A stretch of 64,000 nt of DNA from an uncultured Paracoccaceae bacterium (GCA_947500825.1 CANMTR010000006.1:141528-205527), one strand, 5' to 3'. Positions 18,153 through 27,463 are shown, counted from the first letter of the stretch. Notes: a model not told the origin generated them from the sequence alone. Numbers and translations are program-made.

Positions 18153-19853
18153 ATGCTCCGCAGCCTCCTCCTCGCGACGGCGCTGACACTGCCGGCCCTG
18201 CCCGCGCCCGCGCAGGACGTGGCCGGGCCCTACCTCGCCGGCCGTTCGGCGCAGATGCAGGACGATTTCCGGGCCGCGACACGCTACCTGTCGCGGGCCC
18301 TGGCGCACGACCCCGGCGACGTGCCGCTCCTGGAGGCGCTGGCAGGCGCGTACATGTCGCTCCTCGAGTTCGATCGCGCCGACGAGGTGGCCGCCCGGCT
18401 GCTCGACGAAGGCGGCGAGAGCCAGGTGGCCGGCCTCGCCCACGTGATCAAGCTGGCCGACGCCGAGGACTGGCAGGGCATCCTAGCAGCCCTGGACGAG
18501 GGAATGAGCGTCGGCCCGCTCCTCGACGGGCTGGCGCGGGCCTGGGCCCTGGTGGGCGCCGACCGGCTGGAGGAGGCCCGTGCCACCTTCGACGAGGTCG
18601 GCGGAGACGATGCGGTACGCGCCTTCGGCGTCTATCACGAGGCGCTTGCGCTGGCCTCGGCCGAGAGGTTCGAGGACGCCGAGGCGGTGCTGGAAACGGC
18701 GGACGACCTGCGCCTGACCCGGCGCGGCCTGCTGGCGCGGACCCAGATCCTGTCCCAGCTCGGGCGGACCGACGACGCGCTCGAACTTCTGGGCGATGCG
18801 CCGGACGGTGCGCTCGAACCGACGCTGGTCACCGCGCGAGAGCGTCTGCGCGCGGGCGAGACACTGGAGTTCGACGTGGCCCCCGACGCGAAGGCCGGCC
18901 TCGCCGAGGTCGGGTTCGACATCGCGAACGCCGTGGTCGGGCAGACGGCGGCATCCTACGCGCTTCTCTACTCCCGCTCCGCGGAGTTCCTGCGGCCGGG
19001 CCACGTGGAGGCGACCCTGCTCTCCGCCGCGCTGTTCGAGGAGATGGGACAATACGACCTGGCGATCGAGACCTACGCCTCGATCCCCGACGCTTCGCCC
19101 ATGAAGGCGATGTCCGAGCTGGGCCGGGCCCAGGCCATGTCCTCGGCGGGACGCGAGGAGGCCGCGATCGAGACGGTCTCGGCGCTGGCGGACGCCAATC
19201 CAGACAACCTCGACGTGCAGGTGACGCTGGGCGATTCGCTGCGTGGGGCGCAACGCTTCGAAGAGGCGCTGGCGGCCTACGACCGGGCGGTGGGACTGTT
19301 CGAGGCGGATGCGCCCGGGCAGTGGCCGATCTATTTCGCCCGGGCCATCACCGAGGAGCGCATCGGCGACTGGGACGCGGCGGAGGCCGATTTCCGCACG
19401 GCGCTGGAGCTGGACCCCGACCAGCCGCAGGTTCTGAACTACCTCGGCTACTCGATGCTGGAACGGCGAGAGGACCTGGACGAAGCGCTCGCGATGATCG
19501 AGCGGGCCGTCGAGGCGGCACCCGATTCGGGCTATATCGTCGACTCGCTGGGCTGGGGCCTCTACCGGCTGGGCCGCTACGAGGAAGCCGTGGAGCCCAT
19601 GGAGCGCGCGGTCGAGTTGATGCCCGTGGACCCCGTGGTCAACGACCATCTGGGCGACGTCCTGTGGGCCGTGGGCCGCCGGATGGAGGCGCGCTTCCAG
19701 TGGCAGCGGGCCCTGAGCTTCGCCGAGGAGGGCGAGGGGGAAACCTCCGAGGAGGCGGACCCCGACCGCATCCGGCGCAAGCTGGAGGTGGGCCTCGACC
19801 AGGTGCTGGAAGAGGAAGGCGAGACGCCGCCCGAGGTTGCCGATGGCGGCTGA
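18153..19853 (+). CDS. Exported TPR-repeat protein
   Basis: 566 aa. A signal peptide MLRSLLLATALTLPALPAPAQ precedes at least eight tetratricopeptide-like repeats; clear examples are AATRYLSRALAHDPGD near residue 35 and AEADFRTALELDPDQPQVLN, AMIERAVEAAPDSGYIVD and AVEPMERAVELMPVDP near the end. TPR arrays mediate protein contacts; the protein probably acts in the periplasm. Its stop overlaps the start of ispE by 11 bases, an arrangement common in Rhodobacterales. No enzymatic domain is visible and partner proteins are unknown. Confidence 0.85.
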   Translation: MLRSLLLATALTLPALPAPAQDVAGPYLAGRSAQMQDDFRAATRYLSRALAHDPGDVPLLEALAGAYMSLLEFDRADEVAARLLDEGGESQVAGLAHVIKLADAEDWQGILAALDEGMSVGPLLDGLARAWALVGADRLEEARATFDEVGGDDAVRAFGVYHEALALASAERFEDAEAVLETADDLRLTRRGLLARTQILSQLGRTDDALELLGDAPDGALEPTLVTARERLRAGETLEFDVAPDAKAGLAEVGFDIANAVVGQTAASYALLYSRSAEFLRPGHVEATLLSAALFEEMGQYDLAIETYASIPDASPMKAMSELGRAQAMSSAGREEAAIETVSALADANPDNLDVQVTLGDSLRGAQRFEEALAAYDRAVGLFEADAPGQWPIYFARAITEERIGDWDAAEADFRTALELDPDQPQVLNYLGYSMLERREDLDEALAMIERAVEAAPDSGYIVDSLGWGLYRLGRYEEAVEPMERAVELMPVDPVVNDHLGDVLWAVGRRMEARFQWQRALSFAEEGEGETSEEADPDRIRRKLEVGLDQVLEEEGETPPEVADGG

Positions 19854-20664
19854 GGCCGCCGCTCCGGCCAAGATCAACCTGACCCTGAACGTCACCGGCC
19901 GCCGCGCCGATGGCTATCACCTGCTCGACTCGCTGGTGGTCTTCGTGGATGCGGCGGACCGGGTCGCGGCCGAACCGGCGACGGACTGGTCGCTGGAGGT
20001 CACCGGCCCCTTCGCCGCGGGGCTGGCGGGGCCCGGGAACCTGGTGCTCCGGGCGGCGCAGATGACCGACGGGCCCCCGGCGCGGATCACGCTCGACAAG
20101 CGGCTCCCCGTGGCCGCGGGGATGGGCGGAGGCTCGTCCGACGCGGCGGCCACTTGGCGCGTGCTGGCGGCAATGGACGGCCGCCCCCTCCCCGCGAACA
20201 CGGAGCGGCTGGGCGCCGATGTCCCCGTATGCGTGGACCCCCGCCCGCGCCGGATGCGGGGCGTGGGGGAAGAATTGTCGGACGTGCCCGCCCTGCCCCC
20301 GCTGCACCTCTGCCTGGCCAACCCGGCCCGCCCCCTGTCGACGCCGGCCGTCTTCGCCGCGCTCGAGGCACGCGAGAACGCGCCGATGGGCGAGATCCCC
20401 GCGGTGCGCGACGCGGCCGCGCTGGCCGGCTGGCTCGCCGCGCAGCGCAACGACCTGGAAGCGCCCGCGCGGTCCGTCGAGCCGGCGGTGGGCGTGACCC
20501 TGTCGCGACTGGCGGCGACGGCGGGCTGCCTGCTGACGCGGATGTCGGGATCGGGGGCAACCTGCTTCGGCCTCTACGCCACGCGCACCGAGGCGGAGGC
20601 CGCGACAAGGGAGATCGCCGCGCGGCACCCCGACTGGTGGGTCCGTGCGGCCTCGACCCTCTAG
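19843..20664 (+). CDS. ispE: 4-diphosphocytidyl-2-C-methyl-D-erythritol kinase
   Basis: 273 aa from the ATG at 19843 (MAAEAAAPAKINLTLNV); a TTG two codons upstream is also in frame. IspE phosphorylates CDP-methylerythritol in the non-mevalonate isoprenoid pathway. The GHMP kinase motifs are present: AKINLTLNVTGRRADGYHLL, the ATP loop PVAAGMGGGSSDAAA (about residues 89-103) and MSGSGATCFGLY near the C-terminus. The downstream convergent gene makes a polyprenyl diphosphate from the same pathway's products. The two stop codons interlock in the palindrome CTAG. Confidence 0.94.
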   Translation: MAAEAAAPAKINLTLNVTGRRADGYHLLDSLVVFVDAADRVAAEPATDWSLEVTGPFAAGLAGPGNLVLRAAQMTDGPPARITLDKRLPVAAGMGGGSSDAAATWRVLAAMDGRPLPANTERLGADVPVCVDPRPRRMRGVGEELSDVPALPPLHLCLANPARPLSTPAVFAALEARENAPMGEIPAVRDAAALAGWLAAQRNDLEAPARSVEPAVGVTLSRLAATAGCLLTRMSGSGATCFGLYATRTEAEAATREIAARHPDWWVRAASTL

Positions 20665-21647
20665 ACGATGCGCTCGACCACGTAATCGGCCAGGTCGGAG
20701 AGCATGTCGCGCATCTCGTGGGGCGGCAGATGCTCCAGCGCCTCCTTGGCGGTCTCGGCCCAGGCGAGCGCGGTGCGGCGCACGGAGGCCAGCGCCTCGG
20801 TTCGCTCCAGGAGCGCGGCGGCGTGCTCCAGGTCGCCCTCCTCCTGCCGGCCCTTGCCGATCGTGCGCTCCCAGAAGGCGCGGTCCTCGCCGCTGGCGCG
20901 GGCGACGGCGCGGATGATGGGCAGGGTCATCTTGCGCTCCCTGAAGTCGTCTCCGCGCCCCTTGCCCGTCCGGTCGAGCCAGTCGATCAGGTCGTCGGCC
21001 ATCTGGAATGCCACGCCCAGCGCATCGCCATAGGTCCACAAGGCCCGGATCTCGGCGTCGGGCGCATCGGAGACCACGCCGCCCACCTCGGTCGCGGCGG
21101 AGAACAGCGCCGCCGTCTTGCCGCGGACGATCTTGAGATACGTGTCCTCGGCGGCCGCGAGATCGCCCGTGGCGGTCAGTTGCAGGACCTCGCCCTCGGC
21201 GATGGTGGCGGCCGCGTTCGACAGGATGTCGAGCACCTGCAGCGAGCCCGCCTCGACCATGAGCTGGAACGAGCGCGCGAAGAGGTAGTCGCCCACCAGC
21301 ACGCTGGACTTGTTGTCCCACAGCAGGTTCGCCGTCGGCCGGCCGCGGCGCTGGCCGCTCTCGTCCACCACGTCGTCGTGGAGGAGCGTCGCGGTATGGA
21401 TGAACTCCACCGCGGCGGCGAGGTTGATCGCCCCGGTGCCGCGATGCCCCATCATCCGCGCGCTGGCCACGGTCAGCATGGGGCGGATGCGCTTGCCGCC
21501 GCCGCCCACCAGATGGGCCGTCACCTCCGGGATGCGGGGGGCGTTCTCGGACGCCATCCGCGCTCGGATGACCGCGTCCACCTGCGTCAACTCGTCCGCC
21601 AGCGCGCCCGCCAGCCGTTCGTGCGGTTTCGCGCCCGCCGCCATCAT
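20661..21647 (-). CDS. Polyprenyl diphosphate synthase (octa/decaprenyl type)
   Basis: 328 aa. A trans-prenyltransferase that elongates isoprenoid chains, most likely for the ubiquinone side chain. The first aspartate-rich motif is LLHDDVVDESGQRRG and the second is MADDLIDWLD, both of the DDxxD type that binds magnesium-diphosphate; GGGGKRIRP near residue 50 is also diagnostic. Length and motifs match IspB-like long-chain synthases. Chain length cannot be determined from sequence alone. Convergent with ispE, divergent from the DUF2007 gene. Confidence 0.92.
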   Translation of the reverse strand: MMAAGAKPHERLAGALADELTQVDAVIRARMASENAPRIPEVTAHLVGGGGKRIRPMLTVASARMMGHRGTGAINLAAAVEFIHTATLLHDDVVDESGQRRGRPTANLLWDNKSSVLVGDYLFARSFQLMVEAGSLQVLDILSNAAATIAEGEVLQLTATGDLAAAEDTYLKIVRGKTAALFSAATEVGGVVSDAPDAEIRALWTYGDALGVAFQMADDLIDWLDRTGKGRGDDFRERKMTLPIIRAVARASGEDRAFWERTIGKGRQEEGDLEHAAALLERTEALASVRRTALAWAETAKEALEHLPPHEMRDMLSDLADYVVERIV

Positions 21648-21689
21648 GCCCCCTTTCCCCCGGCGCGCGGGGCCGCTACGTCGCCGGGC

Positions 21690-21905
21690 ATGAGGGAACT
21701 CATGCGCTCGAACGATCCCACGGCCATCGCTTTCGCCAAGGCGCTTCTGTCCGGCGAGGGGATAGAGGTGTTCGAACTGGACGTCCATACGAGCGTGATC
21801 GAAGGATCCATCGGCATCCTCCCGCGACGCCTGATGGTCGCGGACCGGGACCATTTCCGCGCCGCCGCGGCCTTGCGGGACAACGATGTCGACCTCGGAC
21901 GATGA
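21690..21905 (+). CDS. DUF2007 family small protein
   Basis: 71 aa, MRELMRSNDPTAIAFAKALL. It matches the DUF2007 (putative signal-transducing protein) pattern: a ferredoxin-like small domain with AKALLSGEGIEVFELD and a conserved GILPRRLMVADRD segment. No function is established. Its 3' end overlaps the methyltransferase gene by 20 bases, so the two are coupled. It is divergent from the polyprenyl synthase with only about 40 bases between starts. Confidence 0.85.
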   Translation: MRELMRSNDPTAIAFAKALLSGEGIEVFELDVHTSVIEGSIGILPRRLMVADRDHFRAAAALRDNDVDLGR

Positions 21906-22641
21906 CCTGACGCGCGACGCCTTCCTCGGCGGCCGCCTGCACCTGCGCCAGCCTTGCGAAGGATACCGCGCCGGCATCGACCCGGTGCTGCTGGCCGCCG
22001 CGGTGGAGGCGCGGGCCGGGCAGTCAGTCCTGGATCTCGGGACCGGGGCGGGCACTGCGCTTCTGTGCCTGGGCGCGCGGATCGCGGGTCTGGAGCTGAC
22101 CGGGCTCGAAGTGCAGCCGCGCTATGCCGACCTGGCGCGGCGCAACGCCGCGGAGAACGGCATTCCCGCCCGGATCGTCACCGGAGACGCGGGCCGGATG
22201 CCCGCCGAGCTGAAGGCGCGCGCCTTCGACCGGGTGATCGCCAACCCGCCCTATTTCGACCGTAGCCGCGGCACCCGCGCCCGCGACCCCGAGCGAGAGA
22301 TGGCCCTCGGCGGGGCGCTGGACCTCGACGGATGGGTGGAGGCCGGGGCACGCAGGCTGGCGCCCAAGGGGCGCATGACGGTGATCCAGCGGGCCGACCG
22401 CCTGCCGGAACTGATGGGCGCCATGGCCGCGCGCCTGGGCAGCCTGCGCCTGCGCCCCGTGGCCCCGCGGGCGGGGCGGGACGCGATCCTGGTGCTGCTG
22501 GAGGGCGTGAAGGGCGGTCGCGGGCCCGCCCGCCTGGAGGCTCCGCTCATCCTGCACGGCCCCGGAGCCCATGCGGGCGACGGCGACGACTATGCCGAGG
22601 AGGCCCGAGCGATCCTGCGCCGGGGAGAGCCGCTCGCGTAA
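21886..22641 (+). CDS. tRNA1(Val) adenine-N6-methyltransferase-like protein
   Basis: 251 aa. A class I SAM-dependent methyltransferase: motif I is VLDLGTGAGTALLCLGAR (about residues 47-64), and the amino-methylating signature N-P-P-Y is in VIANPPYFDRS (about residue 120). The C-terminal half is close to the TrmN6/YfiC family, whose member in E. coli methylates A37 of tRNA-Val. The NPPY motif supports an adenine-N6 target. The substrate assignment is inferred from family likeness. It overlaps the DUF2007 gene. Confidence 0.82.
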   Translation: MSTSDDDLTRDAFLGGRLHLRQPCEGYRAGIDPVLLAAAVEARAGQSVLDLGTGAGTALLCLGARIAGLELTGLEVQPRYADLARRNAAENGIPARIVTGDAGRMPAELKARAFDRVIANPPYFDRSRGTRARDPEREMALGGALDLDGWVEAGARRLAPKGRMTVIQRADRLPELMGAMAARLGSLRLRPVAPRAGRDAILVLLEGVKGGRGPARLEAPLILHGPGAHAGDGDDYAEEARAILRRGEPLA

Positions 22642-22746
22642 TTTCCGGGCACCCAGGCGCGTTCGTTGCGACTTTTCGTAACCGGAAGATGACAGAATGC
22701 GAAACGATGCTTACTTTCGAAGTATCGGCATCATCGGAGGTGACGC

Positions 22747-22911
22747 ATGTCAGTGACGTCTCATGTTCAGGAACTGCAGAAGAAGCATCAGGCCCTCTCG
22801 GCCCAGGTGGAGGCGGCGGAACGCAGCCCCTCCAGCGACGAGCTGGAGATCCGGCAGATGAAGCGCCAGAAGCTTCGCCTGAAAGAGCAGATCCAGCGTC
22901 TGGGACACTAG
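22747..22911 (+). CDS. YdcH family (DUF465) small helical protein
   Basis: 54 aa, starting MSVTSHVQELQKKHQALS and ending KEQIQRLGH. The almost wholly helical, charged sequence with an internal SSDELEIRQMKRQKLRLKEQ matches DUF465/YdcH proteins, which are widespread in alphaproteobacteria and of unknown role. A strong ribosome binding site (ggaggtgacgc) precedes the ATG and a rho-independent terminator follows within 26 bases, supporting expression as a single gene. Confidence 0.88.
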   Translation: MSVTSHVQELQKKHQALSAQVEAAERSPSSDELEIRQMKRQKLRLKEQIQRLGH

Positions 22912-22936
22912 ACGCACGCATGACCCCGAAACGGGG

Positions 22937-22964
22937 ACGGGCCGGCTCGAAGGAGCCGGCCCGT
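22937..22964 (+). terminator. Intrinsic terminator of ydcH
   Basis: A perfect 12-bp stem (22937-22948 with 22953-22964) around loop gaag, continuing into ttttcgttcg. It lies between the convergent ydcH and phaB genes and points in the ydcH direction. Confidence 0.9.
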
Positions 22965-22984
22965 TTTCGTTCGTGCGACGCATA

Positions 22985-23707
22985 TCAGGGGAAGTACTGG
23001 CCGCCGTTCGCGCTGATCGTGGCGCCGGTGATGAAGCCGGCATCGTCGGAAACCAGGAAGGACACGCAGCGCGCGATCTCCTCTGGCTCGCCCAGGCGAC
23101 CGACGGGGATCTGGCTGACGATCTGGTCGCGAACCTTCTCGGGCACCTTCATGACCATGTCGGTGGCGATGTAGCCCGGGCACACGGCGTTGACGGTGAT
23201 GCCCTTGGACGCCCCCTCGGAGGCCAGCGTCTTGGTAAAGCCCAGGTCACCCGCCTTGGAGGCGGCATAGTTGGCCTGGCCGAACTGGCCCTTCTGCCCG
23301 TTGATGGAGCTGATCGTCACCACGCGTCCGAAGCCGCGCTCGCGCATTCCCTTCCAGACGTTGTGGGTCATGTTGAACACGCCCGTCAGGTTGGTGCCGA
23401 TGACCGAGTTCCACTGGTCGGGCGTCATCTTGTGGAACGGCGCGTCGGCGGTGATGCCGGCGTTGTTCACCAGGATCTCCACCGGGCCCATCTTGCCCTC
23501 GACCTCCTCGATGCCCGCCTTGCAGGCCTCGTAGTCGGAGACGTCGAACTTGAAGGTCTGGATGCCGGTCTCGTCGGTGAATTTCTTCGCCGCCTCGTCG
23601 TTGCCGCCGTAGGTGGCCGCGACGTCGTGCCCGGCCTCCTTCAGGCTCTTGGCGATGGCCGCGCCGATACCCCGGGTGCCCCCCGTCACGATTGCCACTC
23701 GTCCCAT
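22985..23707 (-). CDS. phaB: Acetoacetyl-CoA reductase
   Basis: 240 aa. A short-chain dehydrogenase that reduces acetoacetyl-CoA to (R)-3-hydroxybutyryl-CoA with NADPH for polyhydroxybutyrate. The cofactor motif is VTGGTRGIGAAIA, the NNAGI motif is present, and the catalytic Ser and YxxxK are in TISSINGQKGQFGQANYAASK. The FGRVVTISSINGQKGQFGQ segment is characteristic of PhaB rather than FabG. A strong ribosome site (gaggaggaggac) precedes the ATG. It is the third gene of phaA-patatin-phaB. Confidence 0.95.
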   Translation of the reverse strand: MGRVAIVTGGTRGIGAAIAKSLKEAGHDVAATYGGNDEAAKKFTDETGIQTFKFDVSDYEACKAGIEEVEGKMGPVEILVNNAGITADAPFHKMTPDQWNSVIGTNLTGVFNMTHNVWKGMRERGFGRVVTISSINGQKGQFGQANYAASKAGDLGFTKTLASEGASKGITVNAVCPGYIATDMVMKVPEKVRDQIVSQIPVGRLGEPEEIARCVSFLVSDDAGFITGATISANGGQYFP

Positions 23708-23724
23708 GTTGTCCTCCTCCTCGG

Positions 23725-24576
23725 TCAATCTTTGCTTATGTTGTCGATGTCCGCCAGGAACCGGCGGGCATCCTCCTCGCCCAGATCCCAGGTCAGCCGG
23801 AGCTTGTCGGGATCGGTGAAGTCGATCTTGTCGGCCGGCACCTCCTGGGAGGGCTGGACGTAGGTGCGCCCCTCGGCCTTCGGCAGGTTGCGGAAGGTCT
23901 TGGTCAGCAGGATCAGCGTGTTGCCCCGATCCGGCTCGGGCATCGGGGCCTGGTCCGCCATGCCTGCGTCGATCGCCGGCGCCCCCTCCCAGTCGGGCGG
24001 GTCGAAGGCCGGCGGTATCGTGGCCGCGGCACAGATCAGGTCGGTCAGGTGGTGATCCCGCGCGGCCTGGTTGGCGTCCACCAGCTCTTCGGTCAGGCCC
24101 ATATTCTGGGCCCATTCGAGATGCGGGGTGGAGCGCACCGCACAATCCGCGACATAGACGAGCGTCATAGCCGTGCCCGTAAGGCGCTTCCAGTCGTGAT
24201 CCGGCGGACGCGCGATCAGCGCCTGGAGCTGCGGGCCCTCGGCGATCTGGCGCCGCGCCTCCTCGTCGCCGAAACACTTCTCGATGATGTCGCGATAGAT
24301 GAGCTGGTGCGGCGAGCGACCGGGTTCGCCGTCGAACGGCTCGTGCAGGGGCAGGTTGCGGTCGTGCTCGGCGAAATGCTCGATGAAGGAATCGCGCACC
24401 CGGGTGCCGCGATGGGTGACGAACCCGCAGGCCGAGCAGACGCCGCCGGACACGCTGGTGATCCGGGCAGGGTCGATGGGAAGATGATCCCCGAGGACAT
24501 GCATGAAGCCGCCCTGCCACATGCAGCGCGTGCCTCCCCCGGAGAAGACGAGTTGATCGTAGGCGGTGTCTGTCAT
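23725..24576 (-). CDS. Patatin-like phospholipase/acyl hydrolase in the PHB operon
   Basis: 283 aa. The oxyanion loop is FSGGGTRCMWQGG near residue 11. The nucleophile elbow reads ITSVSGGVCSACG, i.e. S-V-S-G-G where the usual pattern is G-x-S-x-G, so the first glycine is replaced by serine. The catalytic aspartate is in IDAGMADQAPM, the DG(A/G) equivalent. It is probably a cytosolic lipid or ester hydrolase; no signal peptide is visible. It lies 40 bases after phaA and 17 before phaB on the same strand, so it is expressed with PHB synthesis genes; a role in polymer or lipid turnover is inference. Confidence 0.82.
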   Translation of the reverse strand: MTDTAYDQLVFSGGGTRCMWQGGFMHVLGDHLPIDPARITSVSGGVCSACGFVTHRGTRVRDSFIEHFAEHDRNLPLHEPFDGEPGRSPHQLIYRDIIEKCFGDEEARRQIAEGPQLQALIARPPDHDWKRLTGTAMTLVYVADCAVRSTPHLEWAQNMGLTEELVDANQAARDHHLTDLICAAATIPPAFDPPDWEGAPAIDAGMADQAPMPEPDRGNTLILLTKTFRNLPKAEGRTYVQPSQEVPADKIDFTDPDKLRLTWDLGEEDARRFLADIDNISKD

Positions 24577-24616
24577 GATCGGCGGGCCGCGCCGACGAAG
24601 CGCGGCCCTCGGTCCG

Positions 24617-25792
24617 TCACGCGCGCTCGACGCACATGGCGACGCCCATGCCGCCGCCGATGCACAGCGTGGCGAGGCCCTTCTTGGCGTCGCGCTTCTG
24701 CATCTCGAACAGGAGCGTGTTGAATATGCGCGCTCCGGACGCCCCGATCGGGTGGCCGATGGCGATGGCGCCGCCGTTCACGTTCACGATCTCGGGGTCC
24801 CAGCCCATGTCCTTGTTCACGGCGCAGGCCTGGGCGGCGAAGGCCTCGTTCGCCTCCACGAGGTCCAGGTCACCGGGCTTCCAGCCGGCCTTCTCCAGCG
24901 CCTTGCGGCTGGCGCCGATGGGGCCCGTGCCCATGATCGAGGGGTCGAGGCCCACGGTGGCGTAGCTGACGATCCGCGCCATGGGGGTGATGCCGCGCTT
25001 CTGGGCTTCCTCAGCCGACATCAGCAGGACGCCGGCGGCGCCGTCGTTGATGCCGCTGGCGTTGCCGGCGGTGACCGAGCCGTCCTTGGCGAAGGCCGGA
25101 CGCAGCTTGCCCATGCCCTCGGCGCTGGCGCCCTCGCGGATGTGCTCGTCCTTGTCGACGGTCACGTCGCCCTTCTTCGTGGAGTAGGTGTAGGGGACGA
25201 TCTCGTCGGCGAAGCGGCCGCTCTCGCGGGCCTTCTCGGCGTTGTTGTGCGACCGGGCGGCGAACTTGTCCTGCTCGTCGCGGCTGATCTGCCACTTCTC
25301 GGCCACGTTCTCGGCCGTCTGGCCCATGTGATAGCCGTTGAACGCGTCCCACAGCCCGTCGCGGATCATGGAATCGACGAACTTCAGGTCGCCCATCTTG
25401 TGGCCCTTGCGCAGGTTCGCCACGTGGGGGGCCATCGACATGTTCTCCTGCCCGCCGGCGGCGACGATGGCCGCGTCCCCGAGCTGGATGTGCTGGGCGG
25501 CGAGCGCCACGGCGCGCAGGCCCGACCCACAGACCTGGTTGATCCCCCAGGCGGCCGATTCGATGGGCAGGCCCGCGTTGATATGCGCCTGGCGGGCGGG
25601 GTTCTGGCCCTGCCCGGCGGTCAGGACCTGACCCAGGATCGTCTCGCTGACATCGGACTTGTCGATGCCCGCGCGCTCCACAAGCGCCTCGAGCACCCGT
25701 GCGCCGAGGTCGTGCGCCGGCACGTCGGCGAACGAGCCACCGAATGTCCCCACGGCAGTCCGCGCAGCAGATGCGATTACGACGTTCGTCAT
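24617..25792 (-). CDS. phaA: Acetyl-CoA acetyltransferase (beta-ketothiolase)
   Basis: 391 aa. Condenses two acetyl-CoA to acetoacetyl-CoA, the first step of PHB synthesis. The nucleophilic cysteine is in [11 protein letters not shown] near residue 88, the histidine in [13 protein letters not shown] and the second catalytic cysteine in [13 protein letters not shown] at the C-terminus. The ATG at 25792 is preceded by GGAGGGG at good spacing. First gene of the phaA-patatin-phaB unit. Length and all three motifs fit PhaA closely. Confidence 0.95.
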   Translation of the reverse strand: MTNVVIASAARTAVGTFGGSFADVPAHDLGARVLEALVERAGIDKSDVSETILGQVLTAGQGQNPARQAHINAGLPIESAAWGINQVCGSGLRAVALAAQHIQLGDAAIVAAGGQENMSMAPHVANLRKGHKMGDLKFVDSMIRDGLWDAFNGYHMGQTAENVAEKWQISRDEQDKFAARSHNNAEKARESGRFADEIVPYTYSTKKGDVTVDKDEHIREGASAEGMGKLRPAFAKDGSVTAGNASGINDGAAGVLLMSAEEAQKRGITPMARIVSYATVGLDPSIMGTGPIGASRKALEKAGWKPGDLDLVEANEAFAAQACAVNKDMGWDPEIVNVNGGAIAIGHPIGASGARIFNTLLFEMQKRDAKKGLATLCIGGGMGVAMCVERA

Positions 25793-25897
25793 GCTATCCC
25801 CTCCAATTACCCCGGTGCCGCGGCTCGCCGCCGCACCATCGTGCATCGGAGGTGACTATAATGCGCCCGGCAGGCAAGGCCACCCGGCGCGAAACGA

Positions 25898-26737
25898 TCA
25901 GGCGCTTCGCCCGATCGCGCAGTCGCGCCATTCGGGCAGGAGCGTGGGCCGCGCGAAGAGGTAGCCCTGCAGGCAATCGACCCCGATCCTGGCCAGCGCC
26001 TCCGCGTCCTCGGCCGTCTCGACACGCTCGGCCACGGTCATCATCTCGAAATGTGCCGCGATGGACACGATCGCCGCGATCAGGGCGCGGTTGTCGGGAT
26101 TGGCGGCGGCATCGCCGCACAGGGCCCCGTCGATCTTGAGGATGTCGAAGCGAAAATCCCGCAGGTGGCGCATGGAAGTGTATCCGGCGCCGAAATCGTC
26201 CACGGCGATGGCGATGCCGCGCTCCTGCATCCGGGCGATGAAGGCGCCGACCTCGTCGGGTTGGGTGATCGCGGAGCTTTCGGTGAGCTCGAGGATCAGG
26301 CGCTCGGCCACGGTGGGGTCCGCCGCAAGGCCAGCGTCGAGCGCGGCCATCCAGCTCGGATCGCCGATGGTGCGCACCGACAGGTTGATCGACAGGCGAA
26401 GCTGCGCCCGTTCGGCCAGCGCCTGCAGACCGTAGCTCAGCGCCATGGCGTCGATGCGCCGGCCCAGCGCCGTCTCCTCGACCTCGGCGATGAAATCGCA
26501 GGCGGGAATGACGCGCCCGGAGCGGTCGAGGACCCGGATCAGACCCTCGTAGAAGGCCGGGTTGCGGCCGGAACCGGCGACCATGATGGGCTGGTAGGCA
26601 AGCCGGACGCGGCCCGCGGCGACGGCCTCCTCCACCATCGCCACGGCGCCTTCGGGACGCTGGCCGAGGTCGGTGGCGGCCGGGCTCCGGGCGGATCGGG
26701 GACCGGTGGGAGAGGGTCCAGTGTCGCGGTCGGCCAT
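25898..26737 (-). CDS. Stand-alone EAL domain protein, putative c-di-GMP phosphodiesterase
   Basis: 279 aa from the ATG at 26737, which is six bases after GGAG; an ATG two codons upstream overlaps that site. Residues after about 45 form a single EAL domain. Residues needed for hydrolysis are visible: E in YEGLIRV (EAL as EGL), N in SINLSV, E in LILELTES, DD in VDDFGAGYTS, K in ILKIDG, E in VAERVET and Q in LQGYLFARP. The loop glycine of the usual AEGVE is an arginine here. No GGDEF, receiver or membrane segment, so it is a cytosolic, possibly regulated enzyme. Confidence 0.85.
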   Translation of the reverse strand: MADRDTGPSPTGPRSARSPAATDLGQRPEGAVAMVEEAVAAGRVRLAYQPIMVAGSGRNPAFYEGLIRVLDRSGRVIPACDFIAEVEETALGRRIDAMALSYGLQALAERAQLRLSINLSVRTIGDPSWMAALDAGLAADPTVAERLILELTESSAITQPDEVGAFIARMQERGIAIAVDDFGAGYTSMRHLRDFRFDILKIDGALCGDAAANPDNRALIAAIVSIAAHFEMMTVAERVETAEDAEALARIGVDCLQGYLFARPTLLPEWRDCAIGRSA

Positions 26738-26828
26738 TGCCATCTCCGTTGTCTGCGGGGACGTTGTGGGCGGGGGGCGCTAAGAACCCGTAAAATCCGC
26801 AATTCGACCCAAAAGAGAAGGGCTTTCG

Positions 26829-27401
26829 ATGCCAGACAGGTGCCCCTGGTGCGGCGACGATCCGCTTTACGTCGCCTATCACGACACCGAATGGGGCGTG
26901 CCCGAAACGGATGCGCGGGCCCTGTGGGAAAAGCTGATTTTGGACGGGTTCCAGGCGGGGCTGTCCTGGCTGACGATCCTGCGCAAGCGAGAGGCGTTTC
27001 GCGCAGCCTTCGAGGGGTTCGACCCCGAAAGGATCGCGGGCTGGGGCGAGGCGGACGTGGCCCGGCTGCTGCAGGACCCGGGCATCGTGCGCCACCGCGG
27101 CAAGATCGAGGCCGCCATCGGCAACGCCCGCGCCTTCCTGGAGATCGAGGCGCGGGAGGGATTCGCGGAACTGACCTGGGTCTCGGTGGAGGGCGCGACG
27201 CGCTCTCCGGGCTACGAGCGGATGGCGGAGGTTCCCACCCAGTCCCCCGAATCGCGGGCGCTGTCGGCGGCGCTCAAGGCGCGAGGAATGCGGTTCTGCG
27301 GACCGACCATCGTGCAGGCCTGGATGGAGGCCTGCGGGGTGTGGAACCACCACCTCGCGGGATGCTTCCGCCACGATGCGGTCGCACGGATGGCCCGATA
27401 G
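26829..27401 (+). CDS. tag: DNA-3-methyladenine glycosylase I
   Basis: 190 aa, starting MPDRCPWCGDDPLYVAYHDTEWGVP. Tag removes 3-methyladenine from alkylated DNA to start base excision repair. The structural zinc ligands are Cys5 and His18 at the N-terminus, with His and Cys in NHHLAGCFRH at the C-terminus. FQAGLSWLTILRKREAFR is the helix-hairpin-helix region characteristic of the family. Full length. It is divergent from the EAL gene with 91 bases between starts. Confidence 0.95.
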   Translation: MPDRCPWCGDDPLYVAYHDTEWGVPETDARALWEKLILDGFQAGLSWLTILRKREAFRAAFEGFDPERIAGWGEADVARLLQDPGIVRHRGKIEAAIGNARAFLEIEAREGFAELTWVSVEGATRSPGYERMAEVPTQSPESRALSAALKARGMRFCGPTIVQAWMEACGVWNHHLAGCFRHDAVARMAR

Positions 27402-27463
27402 GAACGGGCGCGCGACGGGGAACGTTGACGCCAAATGGATTGATCGCAGGAGAGGAAATCCGG

